Positions 48,829-58,865 are shown, counted from the stretch's first letter. The stretch: DNA of 64,000 nucleotides from Paraburkholderia sp. Tr-20389 (GCF_017104565.1 NZ_JAAGPD010000011.1:1-64000), one strand, 5' to 3'. Translations and numbers: made by a program. The notes: generated from the letters alone by a model not told the origin.

Positions 48829-49458
48829 TCACGCCGCGGTCTTCCCGCGCGCCTTCTGATTCGACGTATAGATCGAGCCGCGTTCCAGCTGCCCGCCCGA
48901 CTCCACGGCCGCCACCCATTGCTGCGTGCTCGCGACCGCCGCGAAGCGCGACTGCAAGACGACACTGAACACCCGATGGATCTCTTCGGCGCTGGCAAAG
49001 CCCGCACTGTTCTCATAGGGCACCGAACCCGTCGCGTCGTGCAGAAACTCGACGGCAAGACCCATGTGCAAGGCGTGAACGATCGTCGACGCGTCGCAGT
49101 TATGCGTCATGTAGCCGACCACCGTGAGCGTGTCGATCTCATGCGCGGCGAGCCAGCCGGCCAGATCGGTGTTTGTGAACGCGCTCGGCAGCGCTTTCTC
49201 GACGTAGTGATCGCGTTCGCGCGACGCGACCACGGCATGCAGCTCAGCGCCTTCGCTGCCGCGCGCAAAGATCGGCGAGCCCGCCGGCGCGAAGTTCTGC
49301 ACGACGACGACGGGAATCTGTGCGGCGCGCGCCGTATCGATTGCCCGGCCGATGTTCGGCAGCGACGTCTGCACGTCGGGGTATTCGATCGGCAGGTCGC
49401 CCGTGACGTACTCGTTCTGCACATCGATGACGATCAGGGCGCGGCGTGGCGTCGGCAT
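48829..49458 (-). CDS. Isochorismatase-family cysteine hydrolase
   Basis: 209 aa. The family's catalytic triad is visible as D12 (VIDVQNEY), K88 (HYVEKALPSAF) and C121 (GYMTHNCDAST). The family includes nicotinamidases and isochorismatases; here the metal-site histidines of nicotinamidase are not evident, so the substrate is unknown. Divergent from the GlxA-type regulator, which may control it. Confidence 0.87.
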   Translation of the reverse strand: MPTPRRALIVIDVQNEYVTGDLPIEYPDVQTSLPNIGRAIDTARAAQIPVVVVQNFAPAGSPIFARGSEGAELHAVVASRERDHYVEKALPSAFTNTDLAGWLAAHEIDTLTVVGYMTHNCDASTIVHALHMGLAVEFLHDATGSVPYENSAGFASAEEIHRVFSVVLQSRFAAVASTQQWVAAVESGGQLERGSIYTSNQKARGKTAA

Positions 49459-49605
49459 GACAACTCTCCTTGATAGTTAGGACCGGCGGCTGACGTTGCA
49501 GCCGGGATGTGCGCATTGTTCGCTTTCCGCCCGTCGCACGACAGTGACCCGAATGACAATTTTCGCTAGGATCGGGCCATTCGCCATATCGAACGGGAGG
49601 CCGCG

Positions 49606-50664
49606 ATGGCCCACTCCGCTGCAAAGTCGATCCAACATCCTGTCGAACGGCCCGCGTCCGATGCGAGTGCCCGTCAGCAACAGGACGCCGCGAGCCGCGC
49701 CGCGCGAAGGCAGGCGCACACCGTCGCGGCCATCGCCTTCGACGGCATCAGCCCGTTCCATCTATCCGTTCCGTGCGTCGTGTTCGGCGAGGACCGCAGC
49801 GACGGCGGCGTACTCGGCTTCGAGTTCCGCGTGTGCTCGATCGACGCCGGCCCGCTGTCGACCACCGCGGGCTTTTCGATCGCCGCGCCGCACGGGCTCG
49901 ACGCGCTCGCCGACGCCGACACGATCATCGTGCCCACCTGGCGCGATCCCGATGAAGCCCCGCCCGCCGCGCTGCTCGACGCACTGCGCGCGGCGCACGC
50001 ACGCGGCGCGCGGCTGGTCGGCCTGTGTCTCGGCGCCTATGTGCTCGCCGCCGCGGGTCTCCTCGACGGACGCCCGGCGACGACGCACTGGGCGTGGGCC
50101 GCCGACTTCGCCCGGCGCTTTCCGAACGTGCAGGTCGATCCGCAAGTGCTGTATGTCGACGACGGCGACATCCTCACGTCGGCGGGCACGGCGGCTGGGC
50201 TCGATTGCTGCCTGCATGTGGTGCGCAAGCTGTGCGGCGCGCAGAGCGCGAACTACATCGCGCGGCGTCTGGTGGTGCCGCCGCATCGCCAGGGCGGTCA
50301 GGCGCAGTACGTGCAGCAGCCGATGCCGCGGGACGTCCGCGGCAACCGTCTGTCCGCCTTGCTCGACTGGGTGAACGGTGCGCTGGACGCGCCGCACACA
50401 CTCGATTCGCTTGCCGCTCGCGCCGCGATGAGCCGCCGCACGTTCACGCGGCATTTCAAGGCGGCGACGGGCACGACGGTGAGCGCCTGGCTGCTGACGC
50501 AACGGCTTGCACGCGCGCAGCAACTGCTCGAAGGCACGGACGAGCCGATCGAGTCGATTGCGGGTATGGCGGGATTCGGCTCGACGGCGTCGCTGCGTCA
50601 GCATTTCACTGACGCGTTCAGGACGTCGCCGTCCGCGTGGCGGCGGGAATTTCGTGGCGTGTGA
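49606..50664 (+). CDS. GlxA-type transcriptional regulator (DJ-1/PfpI plus AraC domains)
   Basis: 352 aa. After a ~38-residue disordered start come a DJ-1/PfpI-like domain (about 40-210, with VGLCLGAYVLAAAGLLDG at the nucleophile elbow) and a C-terminal AraC DNA-binding domain with two helix-turn-helices (LAARAAMSRRTFTRHFKAATG; IAGMAGFGSTASLRQHF). Divergent from the isochorismatase-family gene, 147 bp apart, which suggests it activates that gene in response to an unknown metabolite. Confidence 0.88.
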   Translation: MAHSAAKSIQHPVERPASDASARQQQDAASRAARRQAHTVAAIAFDGISPFHLSVPCVVFGEDRSDGGVLGFEFRVCSIDAGPLSTTAGFSIAAPHGLDALADADTIIVPTWRDPDEAPPAALLDALRAAHARGARLVGLCLGAYVLAAAGLLDGRPATTHWAWAADFARRFPNVQVDPQVLYVDDGDILTSAGTAAGLDCCLHVVRKLCGAQSANYIARRLVVPPHRQGGQAQYVQQPMPRDVRGNRLSALLDWVNGALDAPHTLDSLAARAAMSRRTFTRHFKAATGTTVSAWLLTQRLARAQQLLEGTDEPIESIAGMAGFGSTASLRQHFTDAFRTSPSAWRREFRGV

Positions 50665-50730
50665 TGCTTGTGACGCGCGGCGACAGCAGCGCGATGAGGA
50701 CGGCCGGGCTCGTACCCGGCCCGACGCCTG

Positions 50731-51477
50731 TCAGCCCTGAGTAAAGTATCGCGCAACGTAAAGCAGCAACGCGACGAAGAAGATCATCACCGCCCACGCC
50801 CAGTGCGGCAGCACGTGCGGGTCGTGCTCGTGATGCAGGCCGTGCAGCAGCGAGTGCGCGGCGCGGCCTGTTAGCGTGCCGCCGTGCTGCTGATCATGCA
50901 ACCGCGCACGGCGCGCGACGCCGCTCAGGCTGATCGGCCGCAGGAACACATGCTGCCGACGCCCCTGCGTACCCGTCGCGCGGTTCGGGCCTTTGCCGTG
51001 CTTCGCCTGCACGACGGCGCAGAACTCCGTGAAGAAGTCATCGGCGAGTTCGTGCAGCGCGTTTTCGATCTGGCGCGCGGGGAGTTGCGCAAGCGGTCCC
51101 GTCGAGGTCGCCCACACCGAATAGTCGATGCGTGTGCTCGGACCGCGGCCCGGCAGATGGAGGTGATCGTCGGTACGCAATGACACGTCGATTTGCCCGC
51201 GCAGCGAGCCGACGCCCTCGGCGCGCGCCTTGAAGTTCAGCGTGCGATGCGGCTTCGCGCTCATCGCGCCGTCCTCGCTCGCGACGTGCGCGCGTATGTG
51301 ATAGTGCGCGCGCAGCGGCCCGAGCGGCACCGTCATCGTCAGCAGATATTCACCGCCCTGGAGTCGACGCAACGACTCGCAATTGTCGAGACTCGCGCGC
51401 AGCAGCGCGAGATCCTGCAGCGCGTCCCAGACTTCGGACGGCGCCAGCGGCACTCTCAATGCGTCGTTCAATTCCAT
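50731..51477 (-). CDS. CoxG/SRPBCC-family membrane-anchored protein
   Basis: 248 aa. Residues 1-150 follow the CoxG (carbon monoxide dehydrogenase subunit G) START-like domain: VPLAPSEVWDALQDLALLRASL, and GPLAQLPARQIENAL. A basic linker with several His residues leads to one C-terminal membrane segment (WAWAVMIFFVALLLYVARYF), so the domain is tethered at the membrane. No CO or molybdenum hydroxylase genes are nearby; role unknown. Confidence 0.78.
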   Translation of the reverse strand: MELNDALRVPLAPSEVWDALQDLALLRASLDNCESLRRLQGGEYLLTMTVPLGPLRAHYHIRAHVASEDGAMSAKPHRTLNFKARAEGVGSLRGQIDVSLRTDDHLHLPGRGPSTRIDYSVWATSTGPLAQLPARQIENALHELADDFFTEFCAVVQAKHGKGPNRATGTQGRRQHVFLRPISLSGVARRARLHDQQHGGTLTGRAAHSLLHGLHHEHDPHVLPHWAWAVMIFFVALLLYVARYFTQG

Positions 51478-51510
51478 GACAGCCTCCCCGAAGAACGCGC
51501 GACTGCGGGA

Positions 51511-51966
51511 TCAGGACGTCTGATCGATGCGGTCGACACTCGATGCGCTAAACGCAACATACCCAGCTATCTGCTTCACTCGCTCCAAAGGGTTTTCGTA
51601 GCTCCAGACTGCGTTCTCGATCGTCTCGTCTTCCGTATGCAGATGGAAGTACGACGCTTCACCCTTGAACGGGCAATGCGACATATGGGTCGATCTGATG
51701 AGCCGCGCCATGTTCACGTCGGCGCGGGGGAAATAAAACACGTCGGCACAACCGGTTTCGCTCAGGGTGAGTCCGGTGTGCGTATCCGCGAACGTCACGC
51801 CCTGATGGATCACGCGCACCCGATGCTGGTTGGCCGTAATGGTAATCGTATGGCTCGCTTCTTCGCTCCCGCTGTGCGCTGGCGCACCGCCGGACGCAAC
51901 GCCGCCGTGTCTGGCATTGCCGCTGTCCGCGTCTTCGGCGCTTGCGCCTGATGGGGCATCGTTCAT
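51511..51966 (-). CDS. DUF427-family protein
   Basis: 151 aa. A variable Gly/Ser/Ala N-terminus (1-38) precedes the DUF427 core, marked by FYFPRADVNMARL, THMSHCPFKGEASYFHL and AVWSYENP. Function of the family is not established. Start at 51966 has GGAG upstream; longer frames are Arg-rich. 33 bp before the CoxG-type gene, probably one transcript. Confidence 0.85.
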   Translation of the reverse strand: MNDAPSGASAEDADSGNARHGGVASGGAPAHSGSEEASHTITITANQHRVRVIHQGVTFADTHTGLTLSETGCADVFYFPRADVNMARLIRSTHMSHCPFKGEASYFHLHTEDETIENAVWSYENPLERVKQIAGYVAFSASSVDRIDQTS

Positions 51967-52364
51967 GTCGTCCGCTCCGCTGCTGGCACGTGCGTGCACG
52001 CTCCGATCGGCCGCCCGGCTGGATCGCCAGCCCGGCATTCGTGGCACGCGCCGCTTCGTTGTGATTCTGCGATGCGCGTCTCCCTCGGTCGCCCGGCGTC
52101 GGCTTCGAATGCAAAAGCCACGGAGCGTGTCCGTGGCTTCATTATTGACCAAACGCGCCGCACTTGCGCGCCCTTAGTGGGACATCGGGTCTCTACGGAT
52201 TGCAGCGCGTTTCTTCACGGATTGCCGAGGCGCGCCGTGGCCGTTCTCCCTGAAACGCGGGCCGTGCGCCGGCTGCCGGGCGCGTTCCTGTTGCCCTTCG
52301 CCGACGCCGGCCCGCGCCTGCCGTTCCTTGCCCGCTCAAGTTGCGAGCGAGACGCCAGGCAGGC
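51967..52364. other. 398-bp gene-free stretch
   Basis: No gene seen. A 10-bp stem at 52115-52124/52130-52139 (GCCACGGA core, GCGTG loop) is followed on the minus strand by TTTTGC and may terminate the gene at 52365-52862, though it is about 225 bp away from its stop. Confidence 0.45.
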
Positions 52365-52862
52365 TTACTGCGTACCCCAGTAGAAGCCCGCCTTCGCCGT
52401 GCCCTTCGCCGGGATGGTGACGGGCTTCGACTGATCGTTGTCCTTGTAGGCGGCGTGCACGGTGTAGCGGCCGGGGCGCAGTCTGACAAGCATATAAGGT
52501 CCGCGCGACGTGGTATCCAGCACGCTGCCGCCGTGCGCATCGACGATCTTGACCTTCACGTCCGCGAGATAGTCCGAGCCGGGCCCCGTGAAGCGCAGCG
52601 ACAGCGGCCACTGACTTTGTGCGGCAAGCAGCGCCTTCGATTCGTCGAGGCCGACGCCGCCCGACGTGTACGACACGTCGCCCTGTTGCTGCACTTGCGG
52701 CAGGCCGCCGCCGTTGACGTTGCCCGCGCTGGTGCTGTCGGCGGTGGTGCCGCCCGTGACTTCGCTCGCCTGCTGCGCATATGCGCCGCCCGTCAGACCG
52801 AGCGTGAGAACGGTCGCAGCCGCAGCCGAGACGGCGCGGGCGACGATGCGACGATGAATCAT
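52365..52862 (-). CDS. Secreted small protein with carboxypeptidase-regulatory-like fold
   Basis: 165 aa, no specific family recognised with certainty. A signal peptide (1-29) is cleaved near GGAYA-QQ. The N-terminal mature part is Gly/Ser/Gln-rich. The C-terminal ~70 residues have a beta-sandwich pattern (YMLVRLRPGRYTVHAAYKD...GTAKAGFYW) typical of carboxypeptidase-regulatory or surface proteins. Likely periplasmic; lies downstream of the DegP-like gene in the same direction. Confidence 0.75.
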   Translation of the reverse strand: MIHRRIVARAVSAAAATVLTLGLTGGAYAQQASEVTGGTTADSTSAGNVNGGGLPQVQQQGDVSYTSGGVGLDESKALLAAQSQWPLSLRFTGPGSDYLADVKVKIVDAHGGSVLDTTSRGPYMLVRLRPGRYTVHAAYKDNDQSKPVTIPAKGTAKAGFYWGTQ

Positions 52863-52983
52863 TGCGTGGCTCCTTAAGGGCGAACTCGAACAGTCCTGAT
52901 CGACTCAGCACACGCAATCTGTATGCCCGTAGCGCACGCATCGCTGCGCGGCCCGGCGCGGCCCCGTAATTCGGGCCTGTACG

Positions 52984-53028
52984 AAAAATGGCGGCTCGCC
53001 CGGACAGGAAGCGAACCGCCACTTTTTC
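52984..53028 (-). terminator. Terminator after the DegP-like protease gene
   Basis: TGGCGGCTCGC (52989-52999) pairs with GCGAACCGCCA (53011-53021), one mismatch, around an 11-nt loop; on the minus strand it is followed by TTTTTCG. It sits 75-120 bp past the protease stop. Confidence 0.7.
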
Positions 53029-53102
53029 CACGGCCGGCAGCTTTTACCGGACGCCGCCTGGTGACGCCATCCGGTGCTGCCGCTATTCCCGTCTCAGTCG
53101 AA

Positions 53103-54608
53103 TCACCCGAGATCGACCGGCACGAAGATCTGCGAGTTGTCGCGCTGGATCAGCAGCGCGATGCTGTTGCCCGCTCCCGATACCGCCTGCTTCAACTGGT
53201 CGACGCTCGACACCGCCCGTCCGTTGACGGCCAGAATCACATCGCCAGGCTGGATACCGGCGCTGGCTGCCGCGCCGCTCGCGTCCTGCACCAGCAGACC
53301 ATGCGACACGGATGCGCCGCTCTTCTCCTGCGGCGTGAGCGGACGCACGGCGACGCCGAGGCGGCTTTGCATCTGCGCGGGCCCGCCGTCGGCGTTCGCA
53401 GCCGCCTTCACATCCGACAGCGAGCCGATCGTCACTTTCAGATCTTTCGTCGACTTGTCGCGCCATACCTGAACGTCGGCTTGCGTGCCCGGCTTGATAC
53501 CGGCGATCTGCGACGGCAATGCCGACGAGTCCGCCACATCGACACCGTCCACCGACAGGATCACGTCGCCCGGCTGCAGGCCTGCCTTCGCGGCCGGACC
53601 GCCCGGATCGACGGAGCTGACGAGCGCGCCTTGCGGCTTCTTCATACCGAACGAATCCGCGAGCGTCTGGTTCACGCTCTGCACGGCGACGCCAAGGCGG
53701 CCGCGGCTCACGTGGCCCGTCTTCACGAGATCGTCCTTGACCTTGATCGCCTCATTGATCGGGATGGCGAACGAAAGGCCCTGGAAGCCGCCCGTCTGCG
53801 AATAGATCATCGAGTTGATGCCGATCACTTCGCCTTGCAGATTGAACAGCGGGCCGCCCGAATTACCCGGATTCACGGGCACGTCCGTCTGGATGAACGG
53901 CGTGTAGTTTTCGTCCGGCAGCGAGCGCGATTTCGCGCTGATGATGCCCGACGTCACCGTGTTGTCGAAGCCGTACGGCGAACCGATCGCGACGACCCAC
54001 TGTCCGACCTTGCTCTGGCGCGGATCGCCGATCTTCACGGTCGGCAGATCCTTCGCGTCGATCTTCAGGACTGCGACGTCCGACTGCTTGTCGGCGCCCA
54101 CTACTTTCGCCTTGTACTCGCGCTTGTCGGTGAGCTTCACGGTGACGACGTTCGCGCCGTCGACGACGTGCGCATTGGTCAGCACATAACCATCGCTGCT
54201 GACGATGAAGCCCGACCCAAGGCTCGCGCTCGGACGGTCGCCGCCGTCGTCACCGCCGCCATTGGGGCCGCCCGGCATCTGGCCGAAGAAGTGACGGTAG
54301 AACTGATAGAACGGATCGCTCGGGTCGATGGGCAACTGGCCGCTGTTATTGCCGCCGCGCATCGCCGTCTGCTTCACGACATGCTTCGCGCTGATGTTCA
54401 CGACAGCGGGACCATACGTTTCGACGAGCCCCGAGAAGTCGGGGATACCCGTTTTGGCCGCTGCTTCGGCGGGCATCATCGCCGCGGCGACTGCGGGGGT
54501 GATCACCGCGGGCGCCGGGACGTTGCGGTGGCCGGCCACATAGCCCGCCGACAAAGCGATGACGACGGCCGCCGCGACGGCGCTACGGGTCAGCATGTTT
54601 GCTTTCAT
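53103..54608 (-). CDS. Do-family periplasmic serine protease (DegP/MucD-like)
   Basis: 501 aa. N-terminal hydrophobic signal/anchor (about 7-26), trypsin-like domain with triad H147 (NAHVVD), D177 (SDVAVLKID) and S250 (GNSGGPLF), then two PDZ domains (around 315-400 and 415-500). Q-linker stretches are Gly-rich. Start at 54608 with AGGAG. Cell-envelope quality control. It follows a two-component system by 114 bp in the same direction, as in many Burkholderia genomes, so that system may control it. Confidence 0.93.
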   Translation of the reverse strand: MKANMLTRSAVAAAVVIALSAGYVAGHRNVPAPAVITPAVAAAMMPAEAAAKTGIPDFSGLVETYGPAVVNISAKHVVKQTAMRGGNNSGQLPIDPSDPFYQFYRHFFGQMPGGPNGGGDDGGDRPSASLGSGFIVSSDGYVLTNAHVVDGANVVTVKLTDKREYKAKVVGADKQSDVAVLKIDAKDLPTVKIGDPRQSKVGQWVVAIGSPYGFDNTVTSGIISAKSRSLPDENYTPFIQTDVPVNPGNSGGPLFNLQGEVIGINSMIYSQTGGFQGLSFAIPINEAIKVKDDLVKTGHVSRGRLGVAVQSVNQTLADSFGMKKPQGALVSSVDPGGPAAKAGLQPGDVILSVDGVDVADSSALPSQIAGIKPGTQADVQVWRDKSTKDLKVTIGSLSDVKAAANADGGPAQMQSRLGVAVRPLTPQEKSGASVSHGLLVQDASGAAASAGIQPGDVILAVNGRAVSSVDQLKQAVSGAGNSIALLIQRDNSQIFVPVDLG

Positions 54609-54721
54609 CGTGTACTCCTGATTGGGAGAGTTGACTCTTTGATGAATCGAAGAGTACGTGGCATCTCTTAAATCAGTCTTAAACAACGCAACCGCGATGA
54701 AAGCCTTGCTGGAAGGGAGAT

Positions 54722-56023
54722 TCAGAAGCGCACGCTGACCAGCAAACCGCCCGAGGCGGAGTCGTCGAGCGTGACGTTCGCGTGATGCTGGAGCGCGATG
54801 CGGCGCACGATCGCAAGGCCGAGGCCGCTGCCCGACACGTCGGTGCGAGCGCGGTTCGCCCCGGCGCCAACGCGGTAGAAACGGTCGAACACGCGAGTGC
54901 GCTCGTCAGGCGGAATGCCGGGACCACTGTCGCCGATCTCCACGACGGGTCGGCCGTTGTCGACGCGCAGGCAAACGTCGACGCGCCCGCCTTCCGGCGT
55001 GTATTTGGTTGCGTTGTCGATCAGGTTGTTGAGCATCACGCGCAGCGCTTCCATGTCGCCCGCGACGCTCGCGGGCTCGCTCGCCTCGATGCCGAGATCG
55101 ACGCCGCGCTTCTGCGCGAGCGGCAGATACGCGGTCACGCAATCGTGCACGAGCGCGTTGAGGTCGACTGTGCCCGTGGCCGCGTGTCCGTCCGGTTCGG
55201 AACGCGCGAGCGCGAGCAGCTGCTCGGCGAGACGCGTCGCGCGCGTGACGCCCGCCTGCAGATCGCGCAGCGCTTCGCTGCGCTCGGCTTCGTCGTGCGC
55301 GCGCGCCACCAGTTGCGACTGGATCTGCACGGCTGCAAGCGGCGTGCGCAGTTCGTGCGCGGCGTCGGCGACAAAGGCCTTTTGCGTATCGAGCGCGACG
55401 GCAAGCCGTTCGAGCAGGCCGTTCAACGCCCGCACGAGCGGCTGCACTTCAAGGGGCAGACGCGAGTCGGGCAACGGATCGAGCGCTTCGGGATGACGCG
55501 TGTCGAGCGCGCCCGTCACGCGCCGCAGCGGCGCGAGCCCGCGTCCGACCACGCCCCACACGGCCACGCCCAGCAGCGGCAGCAGCACGATCAGCGGCCA
55601 CAGCGTACGCAGCGCGACGTTCGCGGCGAGCCGGTTGCGCACCGACAGCGGCTGCGCCAGCTGTACGACGTTGTCGCCGACGATCGCGCCATACACGCGC
55701 CAGTCGCCGCGCTCCGTGCGCTCCGTCGAAAAGCCCAGTTCGGCGCGCGGCGCGAGCGGCGCGCGCGGATGTGAGTAATACATCAGCACGCCGTTGCGAT
55801 TCCAGATTTGCAGCACGATGCCTTCGTCGCCCGTATCGCGCGAGCTGAGCACCTGCGAAAACGGCTCGGCGGGCAGCGCGGCGGCGATTTCCTGCAACTG
55901 GTAATCGAACAGTTCGTTGGCTTCGGCGAGCGCCTGGCGGTAGATCAGCCAGCCCGCGATGCCGACGCCGAGCAACACGATGGCGAGCAGCCAGAAAAGC
56001 AGTTGACGGCGAATCGAACGCAT
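54722..56023 (-). CDS. Sensor histidine kinase (QseC/TctE-like)
   Basis: 433 aa. Two membrane segments (about 10-28 and 138-160) enclose a periplasmic sensor domain, followed by a HAMP-like linker. Phospho-accepting His is H223 in FVADAAHELRTPLAAVQ. ATP-binding boxes: N-box NLIDNATKYTP, G1 DSGPGIP, F-box FDRFYR, G2 SGSGLGLAI. Starts 4 bp after the response regulator stop. Signal unknown; the class often senses cations, peptides or envelope stress. Confidence 0.93.
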   Translation of the reverse strand: MRSIRRQLLFWLLAIVLLGVGIAGWLIYRQALAEANELFDYQLQEIAAALPAEPFSQVLSSRDTGDEGIVLQIWNRNGVLMYYSHPRAPLAPRAELGFSTERTERGDWRVYGAIVGDNVVQLAQPLSVRNRLAANVALRTLWPLIVLLPLLGVAVWGVVGRGLAPLRRVTGALDTRHPEALDPLPDSRLPLEVQPLVRALNGLLERLAVALDTQKAFVADAAHELRTPLAAVQIQSQLVARAHDEAERSEALRDLQAGVTRATRLAEQLLALARSEPDGHAATGTVDLNALVHDCVTAYLPLAQKRGVDLGIEASEPASVAGDMEALRVMLNNLIDNATKYTPEGGRVDVCLRVDNGRPVVEIGDSGPGIPPDERTRVFDRFYRVGAGANRARTDVSGSGLGLAIVRRIALQHHANVTLDDSASGGLLVSVRF

Positions 56024-56027
56024 CGTG

Positions 56028-56690
56028 TCAGGCTTCCTTCGCGATCATGTAACCAAGACCGCGCACGTTGCGGATCAATTCCGCGCCGAGCTTCTTGCGC
56101 AGCGCGTGAATATAGACTTCGACGGTATTGCTGCCGATCTCCTCGCCCCAGCCGTACATCTTTTCTTCGAGCTGGCTCTTCGACAGCACCGCGCCCGGCC
56201 GCGCGAGCAATGCGGCGAGCAGCGCGAACTCGCGCGCGGACAGCGCGACGGGCGCGCCGTCGAGCGTCACCTGATGCGACGCCGGATCGAGCGTGAGATT
56301 GCCGTGGCGAATGGTCGAGTCGCTCCGTCCCGACTGGCGGCGGATCAGCGCGCGCATCCGCGCGCCGAGCTCGTCGAGATCGAACGGCTTGACGAGGTAA
56401 TCGTCGGCGCCCGCGTCGAGCCCCTTGACGCGATCCGCGACGGCGTCGCGCGCGGTGACGATCAGCACGGGCAACTGATGACCGCGCGTGCGCAGCGTGC
56501 GCAGCACGTCGAGACCGTCGCGCTTCGGCAGGCCGAGATCGAGCAGCACCAGATCGTACGGCTGGCCCTCGACCGCGTTCAACGCGGACTCGCCGTCCTG
56601 CACCCAGTCGACCGCGAAGCCTTCGCCGCGTAGCGCCTTGCGCACGCCTTCGGCGATCATCCGGTCGTCTTCAACGAGAAGTATGCGCAT
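56028..56690 (-). CDS. OmpR-family response regulator
   Basis: 220 aa. Receiver domain with phospho-acceptor D51 (LLDLGLP), acidic pair near residue 8 and the conserved Lys in YLVKPF; C-terminal winged helix with the EVYIHALRKKLG recognition region. QseB/PmrA/TctD-like by eye. First gene of a minus-strand unit with the kinase and probably the protease. Confidence 0.94.
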   Translation of the reverse strand: MRILLVEDDRMIAEGVRKALRGEGFAVDWVQDGESALNAVEGQPYDLVLLDLGLPKRDGLDVLRTLRTRGHQLPVLIVTARDAVADRVKGLDAGADDYLVKPFDLDELGARMRALIRRQSGRSDSTIRHGNLTLDPASHQVTLDGAPVALSAREFALLAALLARPGAVLSKSQLEEKMYGWGEEIGSNTVEVYIHALRKKLGAELIRNVRGLGYMIAKEA

Positions 56691-57026
56691 CGCTATTCAT
56701 CCGTCCCGGCCATGTGTTTTCGATGCCAGCATTCTAGCGCCCGAGCCCTCGTTCGATCTTTCATGGATGCCGGCTGCATATCGGCCGAATGTGAAACCGC
56801 GTTACACGTGACGCACACGAAACACACGCCATCATTTTTTTCGCGACGTCATCGCAACTCTCTACAATGAGCGCTTTTGCACGGCGCGGCCGGCCTCGTC
56901 GCTGGACATTGCCCGCCTCGCCTTGCGCTTGCAATTGCCTTTCCGCGCAGACCGTATCGGGCTGCCGTGACTGTGCGCGGCAACGCCGTCCGACGACGCG
57001 CCGCAATTTCGCCGATTTCTCCGTAC
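56691..57026. other. 336-bp divergent gap between the response regulator and dacB
   Basis: No gene seen. On the plus strand TACAAT at 56863-56868 is a good -10, with only a poor -35 (TTCGCG). If used, the dacB leader is about 150 nt. An in-frame extension of dacB into this gap is Arg-rich and unlikely to be protein. Confidence 0.4.
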
Positions 57027-58667
57027 ATGCCGCTCGCCTTCGTTTCACTTGCTTCGTCGTATGCCCGCTCGCTCGGACGCCGTTTCGCGACGCCCACACC
57101 GAGTCCTCTCGCCGCTTCGCGCGCTGCCGCCGTGCTGTTCGCGTGCGCGGCGCTCGCGGTCGCCGCACCCGCCGAAGCGCGCAAGAAAGCGCAACAACCC
57201 GCCGTCAGCGTCAGCACCGTGTTGCCACCCGCCGTGATGGCAGGCCTGCAGCGCGCGCACGTGCCGCTGTCGTCCATCAGCGTGGTGGTCGAAAAGGTCG
57301 GCGACCGCACACCCGTGCTCGCGCTCAACGCCGGCAAGCCGATGATGCCCGCGTCGACGATGAAGCTCGTCACCACCTATTCCGGCCTGTCGATACTCGG
57401 CCCGGACTACCGCTGGAAGACGACGGCCTATGCGCAAGGCAACATCGACGGCAACGGCGTGCTGCACGGCAATCTTTACATCCAGGGCACGGGCGATCCG
57501 AAGCTGGTGCCGGAAGAGCTGATCGATCTCGTCCAGAAGATTCACAAGGCGGGCATCACGGGCATCGACGGCGCGCTCGTGCTCGACAAGCGCTTCTTCG
57601 ATCCGTCGACACGCGATCTGCCCGCCTTCGACGACGACGCCAACGCGCCGTACAACGTCGGTCCCGATCCGCTGCTGTACGCGTTCAAGTCGCTGTCGTT
57701 CACCATGTCGCCGTCCGACGACGGCAAGGTTCAGATCGACGTGCTGCCTGCCCTCGCGCAACTGCAGATCGACAACGAACTGCACGCGACGCGCGGCCCG
57801 TGCCGCGGCGAACTCGTCACGCCCGCCGTCACGCCCGCCGCGAACGGCGTGGTCAATGCATCGTTCATCGGCGACTATCCGCTGCGCTGCGGCGAGCGCA
57901 CCGTCAACGTAGCCGTGCTCGATCACACGGCGTTCTTCGCGGGCGGCTTCCTTGCGCTGTGGCAGCAGACAGGCGGCACCTTCAACGGCACGACGCGCGA
58001 AGGACCCGTGCCCATCGACGCAAAACTCGTCGCCACGCATCAGGGGCCGATGCTGTCGGACATCGTTCACGACATCAACAAGTTCAGCAACAACACGATG
58101 GCGCGCAACCTGTTCCTGACGATCGGCGCCGTGATGAACCGGCCGCCCGCGACGCCTGCGAAGTCGGCGGAGGCGATCGAATCGTTCCTGCATCGCAGCG
58201 CGATGCCGATGGAATACCTGAGCCTCGACAACGGCTCGGGCCTGTCGCGCGACGAGCACATCACCGCGCTCGCGCTCGCCGATCTGTTGCAAAGCGCGAA
58301 CGCGAGCCCCGTTGCGCAGGTGTTCGTCGATTCGCTGCCCGTCGTCGGCGTGGACGGCACGATGCGCAACCGGCTGACCGCGAAGCCCGTCAACGGCAAC
58401 GCGCACATCAAGACGGGCACGCTGCGCGACGTGCGCGCAATCGCAGGCTATGTCGCATCCGCCGATGGGCAGAGCTATGTCGTCGTGAGTCTGATCAACG
58501 ATCCGCATGCGGAGGCCGCGCGCGCCGCACACGACGAACTGCTCGAATGGGTCTATCAAGGTCCTTCCACATTGCTCGCGAGCACGGCCAACGCGGAAGC
58601 CTCCGATGCCGCGCAAGAGCCCCACCGCAAAATCCGGAAAAACCCTCAGCGCCGCGGCGCCCACTGA
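57027..58667 (+). CDS. dacB: D-alanyl-D-alanine carboxypeptidase/endopeptidase (PBP4)
   Basis: 546 aa, periplasmic class C penicillin-binding protein that trims peptidoglycan cross-links. Signal peptide ends near APAEA-RKK. Catalytic motifs: S110-TM-K113, SNN in KFSNNTMARN, and KTGTLRD near the end; a large insert between the first two motifs is typical of PBP4. The start at 57027 gives a plausible, if long, N-terminal region before the hydrophobic core (about 33-47). Confidence 0.92.
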   Translation: MPLAFVSLASSYARSLGRRFATPTPSPLAASRAAAVLFACAALAVAAPAEARKKAQQPAVSVSTVLPPAVMAGLQRAHVPLSSISVVVEKVGDRTPVLALNAGKPMMPASTMKLVTTYSGLSILGPDYRWKTTAYAQGNIDGNGVLHGNLYIQGTGDPKLVPEELIDLVQKIHKAGITGIDGALVLDKRFFDPSTRDLPAFDDDANAPYNVGPDPLLYAFKSLSFTMSPSDDGKVQIDVLPALAQLQIDNELHATRGPCRGELVTPAVTPAANGVVNASFIGDYPLRCGERTVNVAVLDHTAFFAGGFLALWQQTGGTFNGTTREGPVPIDAKLVATHQGPMLSDIVHDINKFSNNTMARNLFLTIGAVMNRPPATPAKSAEAIESFLHRSAMPMEYLSLDNGSGLSRDEHITALALADLLQSANASPVAQVFVDSLPVVGVDGTMRNRLTAKPVNGNAHIKTGTLRDVRAIAGYVASADGQSYVVVSLINDPHAEAARAAHDELLEWVYQGPSTLLASTANAEASDAAQEPHRKIRKNPQRRGAH

Positions 58668-58865
58668 GGATTCCTTCTATTGAAGCGGTGCGCCGTGCGC
58701 CGCTTCGCGTTGTACGCTGTCGGGCAGTATCGAACCAGGCGCAGACAAACATGCATGGTGGCGCGAGCAACAGGCGCCATCGGTAGAACAGCGCCGCATT
58801 CAAACAATAAAGACAATGCCGGCTTCCCTCGAGGAAGCCGCAGGGACCCTCGGAGGGAGACGTCA

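Noticed and set aside
50703-50720. GC hairpin between the GlxA-type and CoxG-type genes
   Set aside because: Short stem without a T-run on either strand.
56867-58786. 639-codon plus-strand frame overlapping dacB
   Set aside because: Arg-rich shadow in another frame; dacB shows all three catalytic motifs in the chosen frame.
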